Positions 1 to 11,260 of a stretch of 64,000 nucleotides of DNA are shown here, piece after piece. The stretch lies in NCBI GenBank assembly GCA_004802705.1, contig SGPL01000087.1, forward strand, positions 1-64,000. Direction: 5' to 3'. The notes under the pieces are model-generated. The model saw nothing but the letters and a program-made list of their open reading frames with translations, did no database searches and was not told the DNA's origin. This DNA comes from Bondarzewia mesenterica. Lineage: Eukaryota > Basidiomycota > Agaricomycetes > Russulales > Bondarzewiaceae. Numbering within the stretch: the stretch's first letter is position 1; the number at the start of each line of letters is the position of its first letter. The translations under genes and the position numbers were made by a program.

Positions 1-350
1 ATCTGAACGGTATTCCTTTCAATCACAAGTACCATAAAAACAGCTTTCTATGACAGATCCACAATGCAACTCGAATTGATTTTTCCGTATTCAAAAAATA
101 GAAAAAACGCAAGCAAGGTTCGCTGCCGACACGGTCGGCGCTCCCCTAGTTCTATTGCCCTGCACTTCACGGACTCGCATCAACAAGCCTTAGTAAGCAG
201 GAATTGAGGCGAGAATTTTCAAGAAATTTCTTGTCTTCACCGGGTGACGAGGAAAGGCCGGGTCGCATACTCGACTTCAACTTGAACGGTCACTGGTCAG
301 GGCCATACACAAAACATTTCTCTACACCTACGCCCGTCCCAAACACCTTG
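1..350. other. Left-edge intergenic stretch
   Basis: No gene is recognised here. An open frame runs in from about 204 into the MDJ1 first exon, but the better start for MDJ1 is the ATG at 351, so this is probably promoter and 5' UTR. Confidence 0.4.
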
Positions 351-2142
351 ATGTCTTCTCGATTATCTTCTCAAGGTATATCCTCCTTCATTTCCTTCTA
401 TTCTTACGCCCGCGCCATTCCAGGAAAGCCATTGGCAAGCCGTCGTGCATTGTGTCTTCAGGTTGGCCAACCCCATTCTCGACGTCTCAGGGACCCTCAC
501 AGTGCTTTGGGCAAGGTGCAGTGACAAACGTATGTCGGCCTCCTTCCGTCCTGCTGAGTCCTCATTCCTCTAGCGTCACTTCCATGCATCTACACCCTCT
601 TGCGCCCCAAAAAATCCTTACGAGGTCCTTGGTGTTAAAAAGGATGCAAGCCCTGCTGAAATTAAGAAGGTGTATTTTTCGGTAAGCTGCATTGTTGCTG
701 AATGTGACATGAGGTACAAGTGTTGCTTCTCCCAGCTAGCTCGAAAGTACCACCCGGATACCAATCCCGACAAGAACGCTCAAACAAAGTTCGTAGAAAT
801 ACAAGAGGCATATGATGTACGGTTTACCTCTTATATGTTCCTCGTTGCCTTGCTCATTGCAATCATCTGTAGACTCTCAAAGACGAGAAAAAGCGAGCTG
901 CATATGATCAGTATGGCGCGGCTTCTCAGCAGCCCGGTTTCGATCCCAATACATTCGGGAGAAATCCGTTTGAAGGTGCTGGTGGGTTCAGTGGCTTCCA
1001 TGACTTCGGTGCCACTTTTGGAGGGGAGCGCGGACAATCAGATCTATTCGAGCAGCTGTTTGGTGCATTTGGAGGCCGGGCTCGGGCTCGGGGTTCACCA
1101 TTCCAAGGGAATACTCGTGGAGAAGATATCGAAGCTAGTGTTGGTGTTAGTTTCTTGGATGCTGCGAAAGGCACGTCAAGGACGGTAAATGTGTCGCCTG
1201 TCATCAATTGCTCGACATGCTCGGGCAGTGGGTTGAAGTCAGGAGCCAAACGAACGACTTGTCAAAGTTGCGGCGGGACAGGTACCGTGACCTATGTTAT
1301 AGACAGTGGGTTCCAGATGGCCAGTACTTGCCACACATGTCAGGGAACCGGAACCACTGTGCCTCGCGGCAGTCAGTGTCCTGCCTGTGCGGGGGTAGGC
1401 AAGGTTCGTGAACGGAAAAGTGTCAAGGTTGACATTCCTGCGGGTGCGTATGTCTCCTATTTGTTATGACAGAACTCTTGTTCATATCGTTACAGGAGTG
1501 GAGGATGGAATGACTATCCGCGTGCCGAATGCTGGCGATGCTCCAGTAGCTGGCAAGGGACCAGCAGGTGACTTACTTGTGCGGGTCAATGTTGCAGCTT
1601 CCAAGACCTTCAGACGTCAGGGAACGAACTTGTATCACGACGCACGAATACCTTTCCACGTTGCTCTTTTAGGCGGGAGGGCACGCGTCCCAACATTAGA
1701 CGGCGACGTTGACGTTCGTCTTCCCGGCGGCACGCAGCAAGGGGAAGAAATGCGCTTAAAAGACCGTGGCCTCCCGCAAGTCTTCAGTGGGGAGAAGGGG
1801 GATTTATTCATCAAATTCACCATTCAACTTCCAAGGTTAGTGTATCAGCCTATCGCCGCACGTTTCATTACTAAACCATATGGTCATGTTAGGTCTCTTA
1901 CAAAACGACAACGAGAAATTTTGCAAGAGTATGCCGATGATGTAGAAGGCCGAAGTCCAGGACCCACGAAGCGTAGTTCACCGGAGGAATCGAATACCTC
2001 TCCGTCTTCGGGCCAGGCTTCCCAGACCGCAGCCGGTGATGATAACGGTAGGGCATCTTCCACTCCACCATCATCCCACTCTGTCGGCGATGGTTGGTTA
2101 TCTCGTGTATGGAGAAGAATACGAGAGCTTACTGGGTCTTAA
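351..2142 (+). CDS. MDJ1: Mitochondrial type I DnaJ (Hsp40) co-chaperone, MDJ1-like
   Basis: A type I J-protein that would stimulate mitochondrial Hsp70 in the matrix to fold imported proteins. The J domain begins [10 protein letters not shown] at about 613, is split by an intron at 681-735, and carries the HPD loop (KYHPDTNP). A Gly/Phe-rich stretch follows, then four zinc-binding repeats ([32 protein letters not shown]), which make it type I. The substrate-binding region follows an intron at about 1446-1496. A last intron at about 1835-1891 joins LPR to [10 protein letters not shown], a typical DnaJ C-terminal junction. The segment before the J domain ([10 protein letters not shown]) looks like the mature end of a mitochondrial presequence. 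The 5' end is least certain: ATG 351 with an intron to about 573 is my best reading. A cytosolic Ydj1-type protein is less likely because a CaaX end is missing. Confidence 0.85.
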
Positions 2143-2461
2143 TCATTGCATAATCGTTGTCTCCACATGGAACTCTTTCACGCGCTTCTGTCGACAATGA
2201 TCTTGATATCATGACATATCTCTCGACGAACTTAGGTCAACAAAACGAAGAGAAGGTGGACGACCACGACCAAGACCGGGACGAGCGAGAGGAGAAGAAG
2301 AGGCGGGCGACGGCATAGTAGATCTCTAGAAGGCATTTTTACATTATTGATCACACAGTTGATTTAATACATGTCAGCTAAGTATTGCTCAGGATAAGCT
2401 TAGCTCTAGGGCTGTTTTTCGTTGTTAGACATCCGCCAAACAGGGAACAGGGCAGGAGTGA
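2143..2461. other. Short intergenic region
   Basis: 3' flank of the DnaJ gene. A purine-rich GA stretch lies at about 2245-2320. No gene is recognised. Confidence 0.4.
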
Positions 2462-3060
2462 ATGGTGAGAACAGCGAAGCTGCGGTTGCCACAAAGGTAC
2501 GGTACTTACTGAAGTTGTCTGACCCCATTCTCAGCTATGGAGCACGTGTATTCTTTGGTGCAGGTCACTCTGCCAGGGCCAATGAGCTATGCACTAAATT
2601 CTTTCTTTCCACAAGCCGTCTAGATCATCCGCGATGTGCTCTGGCACGTTTTGTTACGTATCTGGGGCGGCAGTGATCTCTACGTGCGAATTCGGGTCGA
2701 GGTCCCCGAACTGCTCGTTACCGAGTGGCCGCCAAACTCGCTGGCAATCTCTGGGAACGAGGTTCCTTTACCTCCCTATTATTATTCTGACTGGAATCAG
2801 AAGTCTTGATCGCGCTTCCCGATGCTGGAATGAGGCCGTTCGATCCCTAGGGTCCCATGTCTGGACTCATAACGACTCTGGAGACGTCAAATACAATTTC
2901 TCCCGATTGGAATCTTTCGAGTCTAAAGGTATGTTTCTCAAGATCTTTTATGTAGGATCTGCCTCCTTCCAAAGGGACTTTACAATGCCGGGACTGTGCC
3001 ATCTTGCAGGTTGGCTTTGATGGCTTGAACACGCTGCTGGAGTTGGAGGGCCGGGGCTGA
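2462..3060 (+). CDS. Unrecognised protein, possibly decayed
   Basis: Coding-like segments lie in order on this strand: MEHVYSLVQ (from 2537), IIRDVLWHVLLRIWGG and LYVRIRVEVPELLVTEWPPN (2624-2740), VLIALPDAGMRPFDP (about 2800-2845), GPMSGLITTLETSN (2849 on), and a C-terminus RDCAILQVGFDGLNTLL ending in TGA at 3058-3060. Each block is separated from the next by an in-frame TAG (2621 and 2846, and again just before 2958), and one frame change falls near 2800. The TAGs could be intron acceptors. Introns of about 50-65 nt fit the first two; the third would be only 27 nt. Alternatively the gene carries nonsense mutations. I do not recognise the family. The start is arbitrary: the upstream ATG at 2462 joined through an intron is one option, ATG 2537 another. 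Confidence 0.35.
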
Positions 3061-3106
3061 TTCAGAACGAGCCCCCGCGTTGATATAAGAATCTCCAACA
3101 GTTGTA

Positions 3107-3199
3107 ATGGCTCCCCGCATTGTCCACCTCTCTGTTGGCTTTTCTCTCCTCGACTCTGCTGACCCTCAGAGCATCTCCGAATCTTTTATTCGACGATGA
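3107..3199 (+). promoter_or_regulatory. Upstream ORF overlapping the transporter start
   Basis: A 30-codon ORF starts at ATG 3107 and stops at TGA 3197-3199. Its stop overlaps the start codon of the transporter ORF at 3196 as ATGA. If the transcript begins upstream of 3107, ribosomes would meet this ORF first, and its translation could lower or condition initiation at 3196. The peptide (MAPRIVHLSVGF at its start) matches nothing I know. Confidence 0.4.
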
Positions 3200-5896
3200 A
3201 CTCTGTCAATGTCTTCTCTTCCCACCTGTCATCGCCTGCCGACTCCGGCCCCGCCCCTTCAACCCTCTGTGGGGGAAATGAAAAGCCAGGACATGAATTG
3301 CTCCCTCCGCAATTCCCTCCTATTGGTATAATGTCTTCATCGTCTTCCGGCTCCGTATCGTCAGAATTTGGCAGTCCTGCACTGCTGTGCGGTGAAAAGT
3401 CAGCCTCGAGCAGTACATCCAGCTTTCACACTATTCAAGTCCCCCCACTCCGCCGACTATCCACGCTGAGGATATTATTTGCACACATCGGGTATGCTGT
3501 GAATTGTCTAGCCTCTTTCTTACCCTAGCTAATGCAGATTCCAGTGCTGCCCTGGCGTTGTTTCTGGCCACAACCGACTCGGTACGACAGAGTCGTCATA
3601 CTTACCTAGCTACACCTAACTTGCCTTTCTGGGACAGACAATCGTCTCGACGAGTTTGCCCACGATTGCGAACGAGTTCGGCGCCTCTCAGGACCAGTAT
3701 ACGTGGGTCAGCGTATCATATCTGCTCACTCAAACGGCGTGTCAGCCGTTTTATGGCAGGATTTCTGATCTGGTCGGTAGAAAGGTACGTCTTCGCTGAC
3801 ATCGTTTGGGCGGATGCAGACGTGGCGAAGAGAACCCTGATATTGTCTGTTCGGTAGAATGTTCTCTATGCCAGCATTATCGTGTTCGCTTTAGGGTCGT
3901 TGTTGTGCGGAGCGGCCCAAGTACGTATTTTTTATCAGTATTTCATTTTTGCTCGGACCGACGCCTCGCTGCTTAGTCCATGACATGGCTGATCCTAGCG
4001 CGCGGCTTGGCGGGGATTGGTGGTGGTGGTATTGTGAGCTCTGTTTGGGTAATCACCTCCGAGATTGTAGAGGTACACAAAAGGGCAGCATGGTCCCAAG
4101 CTCTGAGTATTACTTGGAGTTGCTCGGCGATAGCAGGGCCTCTTCTTGGAGGGGCCTTCAGCAGTGAGCGGTTCGACTGTTCTTTGTATTTCTCAGCTGC
4201 AACTCGCTCTCTCATAGGTCAACACTCATCCTCGCTGAGTTGGCGGTGGGCATGTGCGTGTGACGTCATACTTCCCTTATTGAGAGCCTTCTTGCTGATC
4301 CAAGCGCCCAGTTTATCTGAACCTGCCCGTGTGTCTGGTCGCCTCCATCGTCTTGCTATCGTCTCTATACGGCGTAGGCTTGGAGCGTCAGAAGGATGCG
4401 TCGTGGAAATTGTTCCTGCAAAAATTCGACTTCGTTGGACTGTAGGTTCATCCTAGCGCGTTTTAGTGACTCAACATGACCTGGCCCTGCGCAGTTCTCT
4501 GTTTATAACTGGTTCTTGCTGCATCATTGTAGGGTTTAGTTTTGCCAGTTCCAACGGCTGTGAGTCTGGTCTCTTCTCGTGTCCCAGTCTTTTTCAAGAG
4601 CGTTCCATTTTCAGGGACCGCTCCATCCACTCTGACCTTGATCATCATCGGCCCGGTCATCCTTGCATGTGCCAGCTGGTATGAAGTCCGTACAAGCCGA
4701 GAGGCCCTTTTTCCTCCAGCGGCGTTCAAAGACAGTGCAATAGGTAACTTTCCATTCATTTTCGTCTCTCAGTCAATGTGACGTGGACCGCAGTGATTAT
4801 CTTGGTCGTCAACTTCTACACAATTTCGCATTTAATGCGGGTACCTTTTATTTGGCACTGTACTACCAGGTAAAGAATCACAACTCGGTCACCAGATTTT
4901 CAGGGTTCTCATACTCCGTTAGGCCATCAATAATACCACACCCCTGACAGCTGGCCTGATGTTGCTGCCGTACTCCTTGGGCTCATCGTTGGCGTCTATT
5001 CCTGCTGCCTGGTTCATAGGCTACCGTCAGCAGCGAACGCATGATACGAGCGGTCAAAAGCTGGTTATTTGCATCGGCTTGGCCGTGTCATGCATAGGCT
5101 TCGGTGAACATGTTTTGGTTTCCCGATCGGCGATAACCTGGCTGACGGCCTTGTCCAGGCCTTTTGCACTTGCTTGGGGACAGGTCTCCCCGTATCACGC
5201 AGTCGCTTTTACCGATGGTCGCTGGTTTCGGCCTGGGGTTCCTCTTCCATGCGCCCTATCAAATCTTCACAAATACTCTCCAGCCCAAAGAGCTGGCAAC
5301 GGGCACCAGCGCGTTCTTTCTCGTGAGATTTACCGGTGCTACAGTTGGATTAGTGCGCTTTCTCGTTCTTCCGATTCTCGTTAACAGACTGACCTGAGTG
5401 TGGTCAGGCCGTCGCTGGAGCGGTGTTCCAGAACCAATTATCTCACACACTCCCCCCTTCCTTTGAGGCGCAAGGCTTCCAGTCGTTCGACATGGGCAGT
5501 CTTAACAGCCTGTCATCACCCATGGAGATATCCCAAGCACTGCATGCCGTAGCTTCGTCCATTGAGGTACGTTTCTCTTTCTGATAGCGGGCTCTTCGTC
5601 TAAAGTGAACTCCCGTTTCCCAGAGTATATGGACTCTTTGCACACCCTGCTTAGGACTTTCTCTCATGGTATGTCCTATTGTGGCGTACACGGGCCGCAG
5701 GCGCTCATGCTCTTTATGTAATCGTTAGATCTCTCTTTTCCTGCGGAATCTAACCGTGGAGGGCCTCGACGTACCCTCAATCGATACGTCCCCGTCAATT
5801 GATCCGTCGACGCCTAAATGTAATTTATCCGAAACGGAAGCAAAATTCTCAAAGTATAGTGTTGTACACTGTAGTTATATCCGTATATACTCGTAG
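3196..5896 (+). CDS. Major facilitator transporter, DHA2-like 14-TM family
   Basis: A membrane transporter in about eleven exons. The N-terminus is a cytosolic Ser-rich tail of about 105 residues. The first membrane segment ends in TIVSTSLPTIANEFGA, the family's D1-type signature. Motif A follows as GRISDLVGRK. The next helix carries ARGLAGIGGGGI, the glycine-rich element typical of 14-spanner proton antiporters. Later segments include LMLLPYSLGSSLASIPAAW and MVAGFGLGFLFHAPYQIF. The last exon starts ISLFLRNLTVEGLD and ends at TAG 5894-5896. Family members export drugs or load basic amino acids into the vacuole; the sequence alone does not decide the substrate. The start at 3196 is the first ATG of the long N-terminal frame and overlaps the stop of a short upstream ORF. 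Several internal junctions were inferred rather than proven. Confidence 0.8.
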
Positions 5897-5948
5897 ACGA
5901 AAAATTGCCATGTTGTTGCACTACTAACATAACAATCAAAACGTCCAT

Positions 5949-6389
5949 ATGGCGGCGGCATTGGGAAGGCCTGTATATCAGGACGTGAGAGGGTCCACGT
6001 TAAATACACGTTTTCGAAGCACAGGAGACCCGCATGGCTTGAACGCTCAGAAAAGTCGATCGAGCTTCATTGCAGATAAGGTAGATCTTCATCTACAGGC
6101 TAATGACTCCTTTACGAGAGACTAGACAATCCGCGGACCCGCCAACTTCCAACGCCATTTACGAAAATCTGACGAACAGGTGAACGACGCCATGCTTGCG
6201 CATGTTGCTGCATGTAATACCGACTTTACGTTTTTCAAGAAAAAGCCGGACAGCCGAACAAAGGTAAGTATGGATGAAAGCCGCGATCAAATGGAGCTCT
6301 TCACGAGGCTGACGTCGATGACATTAAACGTCTAGATTCAGTCTCTATCTTGCCTTCCGTGCATCTGGTCGGGGGGTCAGGAGATGTAG
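5949..6389 (+). CDS. Small three-exon protein, unknown function
   Basis: Not seen as one open frame, but three exons join cleanly. Exon 1 (5949-6080) starts MAAALGRPVYQDVRG. The intron at 6081-6125 is 45 nt with a CTAAT branch-like site. Exon 2 (6126-6263) encodes TIRGPANFQRHLRKSDEQV and a lysine-rich segment, and is followed by an excellent GTAAGT donor. The intron at 6264-6335 leads to exon 3 (6336-6389), which ends GGQEM and TAG. The product is 107 residues, basic, with no signal peptide or membrane segment and no domain I recognise. All exons are in phase 0, which argues for a real gene. It lies just downstream of the transporter on the same strand. Confidence 0.5.
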
Positions 6390-6480
6390 AAATTAATTAA
6401 GCAAACTCATCTGAGCGAGGACAAACGTCGATCACATTCGTCCTTCGCAAGAGAGTGGAGGGATAGCGCGGCGTGACACC

Positions 6481-7212
6481 TCAATCGTACACGAGGGCTT
6501 CATGGATCGTGGTCAAGACGCCTCCTGGGCAGCACGACTTGTGAGAATCTCTGCCAGAAGCAAGGCACCTCGCGACCCTGCGAACAAGATGATAGGGTGC
6601 GTAATGTGGTTCACCCATCCGTGCGAGGCCTACATAGAAAAATGCGTTACCAGCGGATAGTTGTCGTGAAAACTGATGGACAAACACGGAGCCCACATCA
6701 GAATGTGGACTAGCACACAATGACGACGAAGTTCGAGCGCTGGAATCATTGGCTCGTGTCATTCGGTTATGGCAAAACAGAAAAATACTGACATCGTGAG
6801 CGGGCCCGTATATCGATGTTTTTAGTGTGCAACCCTCTATACCTGTGCCGAACATTCCAGGGAACTGTTGGCCACCGGCGATCGGAAGTTTATGTATGAT
6901 AGGCCACCGACGAGCGTCTATGTGCGGCCATGGAGGAATAACTCTGGAGCAAGATAGTTGTTTGAAATTGTAGGCCCGCACCCGAACTTTCCTGCAAATC
7001 ATGTAGTGTCCGTTATTACGAGAGTATCGGAGAACTGTAGAGAATGATTGAGAGTCAATGCGGCCGCCGCGGATGCGCGGGCTTAACGTCTTGCGACAGA
7101 CAGGAGGTCGTCTTCGTAGGCGAGCAGCATTAGGTCCATAGTAATGAGTGTATATTAGGTTCCCCATAGAGTTCCCGTATCTCATATTGCGAAGCGGGGA
7201 AACGACGGTCAC
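6481..7212 (-). CDS. Orphan intronless ORF, 243 codons
   Basis: An uninterrupted minus-strand frame of 243 codons; I see no comparable frame in the other five. The predicted protein is basic and rich in Arg, Ser and Cys, and includes NAFFYVGLARMGEPHYAPYH near its C-terminus. I recognise no domain, signal peptide or membrane helix. Most genes here have introns about every 150-300 nt, so an intronless frame of this length is either an unusual gene, a remnant of an element, or chance. Its start codon (7212) is only the first in frame. Confidence 0.25.
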   Translation of the reverse strand: MTVVSPLRNMRYGNSMGNLIYTHYYGPNAARLRRRPPVCRKTLSPRIRGGRIDSQSFSTVLRYSRNNGHYMICRKVRVRAYNFKQLSCSRVIPPWPHIDARRWPIIHKLPIAGGQQFPGMFGTGIEGCTLKTSIYGPAHDVSIFLFCHNRMTRANDSSARTSSSLCASPHSDVGSVFVHQFSRQLSAGNAFFYVGLARMGEPHYAPYHLVRRVARCLASGRDSHKSCCPGGVLTTIHEALVYD

Positions 7213-8825
7213 TATTATTGGTGCTCACTGAGAATTTTCGAGTCTCATGAGTTCGGTCCCGCAAAAGGAGATGAGCTGGGGCGTTAGGGGGTCCAGATCC
7301 TAACAAGACAAGTCAGAGTCAGGCTCGCATGATGTAACACGGGGTGACTAGCTGAAGAAAAGAGTTAAGTTTTGCTGAGAACTCTCAGAAGGGCGGTCGT
7401 GGCCAAGTCTGATCCCAGCATACCCACGAGTGTTGTGGACCATTGTTCATCTCGCCAGAAGGTACTGACAGCTCAGGGCATTATCGGCGGACGTGAACCG
7501 AACACGGCAAAGGGAAAAGGGTGGACATAAAGCTCCCGCTATCAGCCACAAACACAGCGACCGGACAAAATATCTGGAGAAAGGAAGGTTTTAGTGTCGG
7601 AGTCGATGGAGCGGCCTTCTGTACTGCGCTCCATCTGGGAGATATGCCGTGTACCTGGCGCGCGCATTCCAGGACCTTGGAGCTTGGAGGGGGACGATTG
7701 AGTGGGCTTGCTTCTGAATCGGAGAACACAGTAACCAAAAGGGCTCAGGAAATCGAGTGATAGGATGGCGGTATGGGGAGGGAGCCCACCAATCGCAGAC
7801 TGGAGACATTGTGAAAAGCGGAGGCGGAAATTGGCCCATGAAGCTCAGCCAATTATTGCGAATGTTCCCTTCGAATGAAGAACGGGAAGCTGATGGGGGG
7901 CGGTCCAGAACATCGCGCAGAAGAGGAATCAGTTGAACGGAGACCGCAGATCGCACACCAATGTGGCGAAAGGCAAGACGTCACAGCGAGAAGCTTTTCG
8001 TGAGCAATCCACTCACCTGAAAAGCAAGGTCAAGCGCGTAAATGTGCCTGCGAAGGGCCTAGAATTCAAGGGCGCTGTGAATGGGGGGGCGGTAAGTATA
8101 CACCGTGATTGACCTTTCGAGGACAAATGAGAGTCTCATCAAGCAGAGCGGCTGGGGCTCAGATGTGTCAGGACCAGACGTGTTACGCTCAGACCGACTG
8201 GGGCAATGCTGAAGAGGAGCGGTTTGAGTCATCATTGGGTGAGCAGAGACAAAATTTGCGGATCTCCAACTGCGAGAGATGAATTACAATAGAAGACACA
8301 CCTAACTCCTTCAGATGCTGTACAAGTACCTGAAAATTGAAGTCTGCGAGTCGTCCGACGGGCTATTTCACGTACGTGCAAATCGGGGGAATGCACCACA
8401 GTTTGATCAGATGAATTCGACGAAGCAAAAGAACAGTAGCCTGAGGGGAGGCACTCAAACGCCGCAGTCGCCCAAATAGCAGAGACGGAAACGCATTTCG
8501 AGTGGCCTCGTTGCGGGTCACGGGAAAGGAGCGCGAGTGATGTCACCACAGGTCACCACTTGCTCACGACTCGTCACGAGTCACGGTCATGCAATGGCTA
8601 GGACTTTGCATGAGACCCACAGTCACCTCGAGGACATCGTCAACGACGACCGACGCTCAGAAATCGACAGAACCTAGCCCGGAGACCGTCAACGGCGGGC
8701 GACAACTGATTCGCATGGCGACGGCCCCGAGGCTAATAGTGGTCACGCGACCTTATCGCTGGTCTCAATTTTGCTCCTCTCTCTCCTTCAGCCACCATCT
8801 ACTTGCCGCTCGCCTCCAATCCACC
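7213..8825. other. Intergenic region upstream of choline kinase
   Basis: Several short overlapping open frames lie on both strands at 7480-8100 and 8230-8550, but none has recognisable content or convincing splice partners. A near-palindrome, ACTCGTCACGAGTCA, sits at 8569-8583. The final 200 bases are probably the promoter and 5' UTR of the kinase. Confidence 0.4.
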
Positions 8826-10443
8826 ATGTCTCCCAACGTTGTTGGTCCAGAGTATTCTCCAACGACACCCATTTCCATACCAAGGTCTTTAAATCGCTCT
8901 TCAACTAATTCTCGTCAGAGCCTCGCGGCTAGCACTACGCCAAGCTCCACTCTGTCCTCCTTTTCATCCACCGGTGCTTCTCATCTTGACGAGCGTTTCG
9001 CGGGCGACGGGCTGCTAGAAGGCGTTCGTCACGCACAGGGCAGATTGGATGCTAGGTGAGCTTGTCTCGTCTTTTCGTCGTCGCAACTTACGGCCTCCTG
9101 GCTCCTGCCAGCAGGCACAGATCTTGAGCGCAGGGAACTGTATCTCGGTCTGATATCCCGCAGTCTCTCTCCACGATAACTGGCACTGACATCTTTGGCT
9201 TACCCCTTACAGGCAATACAAATCACCTGTCTTTGCCCAGCAGCTCCTGGACATCTTTAACGCTCTTCTTGTGCCGTCATGGTCCAAGTCAGCTATAACA
9301 CCTAATGCCCTTCACATCGATAAAGTTTCCGGTTCCCTCACGAACGCAGTTTTCTTCGTGTCTTCTCCGTTGACATCCACACGGACCCTTCTCCTCAGAA
9401 TATACGGTCCTTCTTCCGGATCGCTTATTTCGCGACCGCGAGAGTTGCACACGCTGCACGTTCTCTCTTCTTCTTACCACATGGGGCCTCGCATTTACGG
9501 AACTTTCGATAACGGTCGTGTAGAGGAGTACTTCGACTCGGTCACACTCAGTGCATCTGACATTCGAGACGATAAGATCAGCGCATATATTGGTTCGCGC
9601 ATGGCAGAGCTGCACGGGGTAGACATCGCAGCGATCGAAAAAAATACGGCGCCTTCCCAGGGTACAGGGACCCCTTGGCAGATTGGTGCCAAGAAGAACG
9701 TACAGTCTTGGCTACCGCCAGCTCGTGACGTCCTCGCAATTCCGGCCATTCCGAACAGTGTTCGAAAGGAGCTCGACTTGGATGTATTCCAGACCAAGTG
9801 GGAAAAGTACATGGCCTGGTTGGATGAGTTTGAGCGGCGAGAGGGTTCAAGCAAGCGGGTCTTCTGCCACAATGACGCGCAGTATGGCAATTTATTGCAG
9901 CTCAACAAATTAAAAGAGGGTACCCCCGACCATCATCAGGTGCGTCAACATCAATTTCTTCATCCAAATTGAAAACATGTCCGACATCCGATTCTCCTAT
10001 TTTCCTAGATAATCGTCGTCGATTTTGAGTACGCCTCGCCCAACCCCGCCGCCTTCGACATCGCCAACCACTTCCACGAGTGGACCGCGAACTATCACAC
10101 GTCGGTACCCCACGTCCTAGATCCCACACACTACCCCACTCTCGCCCAGCGGATCAATTTCTACACCGCCTACCTCTCGCACTGCCAGCCACCGCTTCCG
10201 TCGTCCAGCACGTCGCTTTTTCTCACGCTCTCCCAAGAAGCCCGCCAGCGCGAGCTTGACACGCTCGAGCGACAGGTCCACGCATGGAGCCCCGCGTCGC
10301 ATGCTGTCTGGGCCGTGTGGGGACTCGTGCAGGCCCGAGAAGACATCGAAGGCAATGTGTCGGAGCCCGAGTTTGACTACGTCGGATATGCCAGGTGTCG
10401 GATGGCTGGATTCTACGAAGAGTTGCAGTCTCTGGGAATATAG
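8826..10443 (+). CDS. Choline/ethanolamine kinase
   Basis: Phosphorylates choline or ethanolamine with ATP, the first step of the Kennedy pathway to phosphatidylcholine and phosphatidylethanolamine. Three exons: 8826-9055, 9213-9939 and 10009-10443. The N-terminal 60 residues are Ser/Thr-rich. The Brenner-type catalytic loop is VFCHNDAQYGNLL, and the metal-binding segment IIVVDFEYASPNPAAFD opens exon 3, followed by the characteristic DIANHFHEW. The C-terminus ends EELQSLGI with TAG at 10441-10443. The ATG at 8826 sits in a CCACCATG context, so I prefer it to an in-frame upstream start near 8589. Introns 9056-9212 and 9940-10008 both have GTG(A/C)G donors. Motifs do not separate choline from ethanolamine preference. 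Confidence 0.92.
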
Positions 10444-11260
10444 TACAACGCAGTGCTCTCTATCTATTGACGAGAACTCTTTGTTTATGTACGTTAGCAT
10501 CTCATATTTTGCTCGTTCTCTTCTGACACCCATATGACACTCATATACATACCGTTTGGCTTTTTCTTTCTCGTACTTACATCGAAAAAGTATAGCATCA
10601 CGATTAGATAGATAGCTAAAGGCGAGTAGGCTATATATATATCGGATACAAGAATCAAAGATGATGTATTCATCAGTTCAAGAAATCGTCAAGAGTCGTC
10701 GTCATACAGCTTTGGTCTAAAAGAAGCTGAATCCGGAATCGTTAACCACGAGAAAGGGAGAACGGAACAGAGAACGAATTCATTTCATAGGAATAAGAAA
10801 CATGACGATAGACAGCAAAAGGATGCGATGTTTAGGGAATAATGAAATCGACCCTTCCGGGATCCAGGTTTCTGAATGAACAAGAGAATAAATCAGGCTA
10901 CTAATTTGTATCAGATGGGGTGACAGATAAGGACGGAGCGGCTCGACGAGTGAGATGAGGGTGTTGCGGAGGGGGGGATGTGGGTGAAGTGTGCTTCAAA
11001 AGAAAAAAGAGGAACGTTATAAGAAAGATTTAAAAACAACCAAAGAAGCGTGATATAGAAGAAGGGCATAAAGGGCATCGCCCCTGTCGGGCACAGTGGA
11101 GAACAGTACAAGCAAAACAGGCAGGGCCGAACGTGAAGAAGTCCAATCACATGCAGTCGTCGTGACGAGAATCGTTAAAGAAACAAGGAGAAAGAAGAAA
11201 AGAGGAAAGACTCCCGAGTCATCCCTCAGGACGCCACGAACCAGCACCGCACGCACCGGC
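10444..11260. other. Convergent 3' region
   Basis: Lies between two genes ending toward each other. It is relatively A/T-rich with a short TA run (TATATATATA) near 10632 and holds only short frames. It most likely contains the 3' UTRs of the kinase and the CCCH protein, which in this RNA-binding family are often long. Confidence 0.4.
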
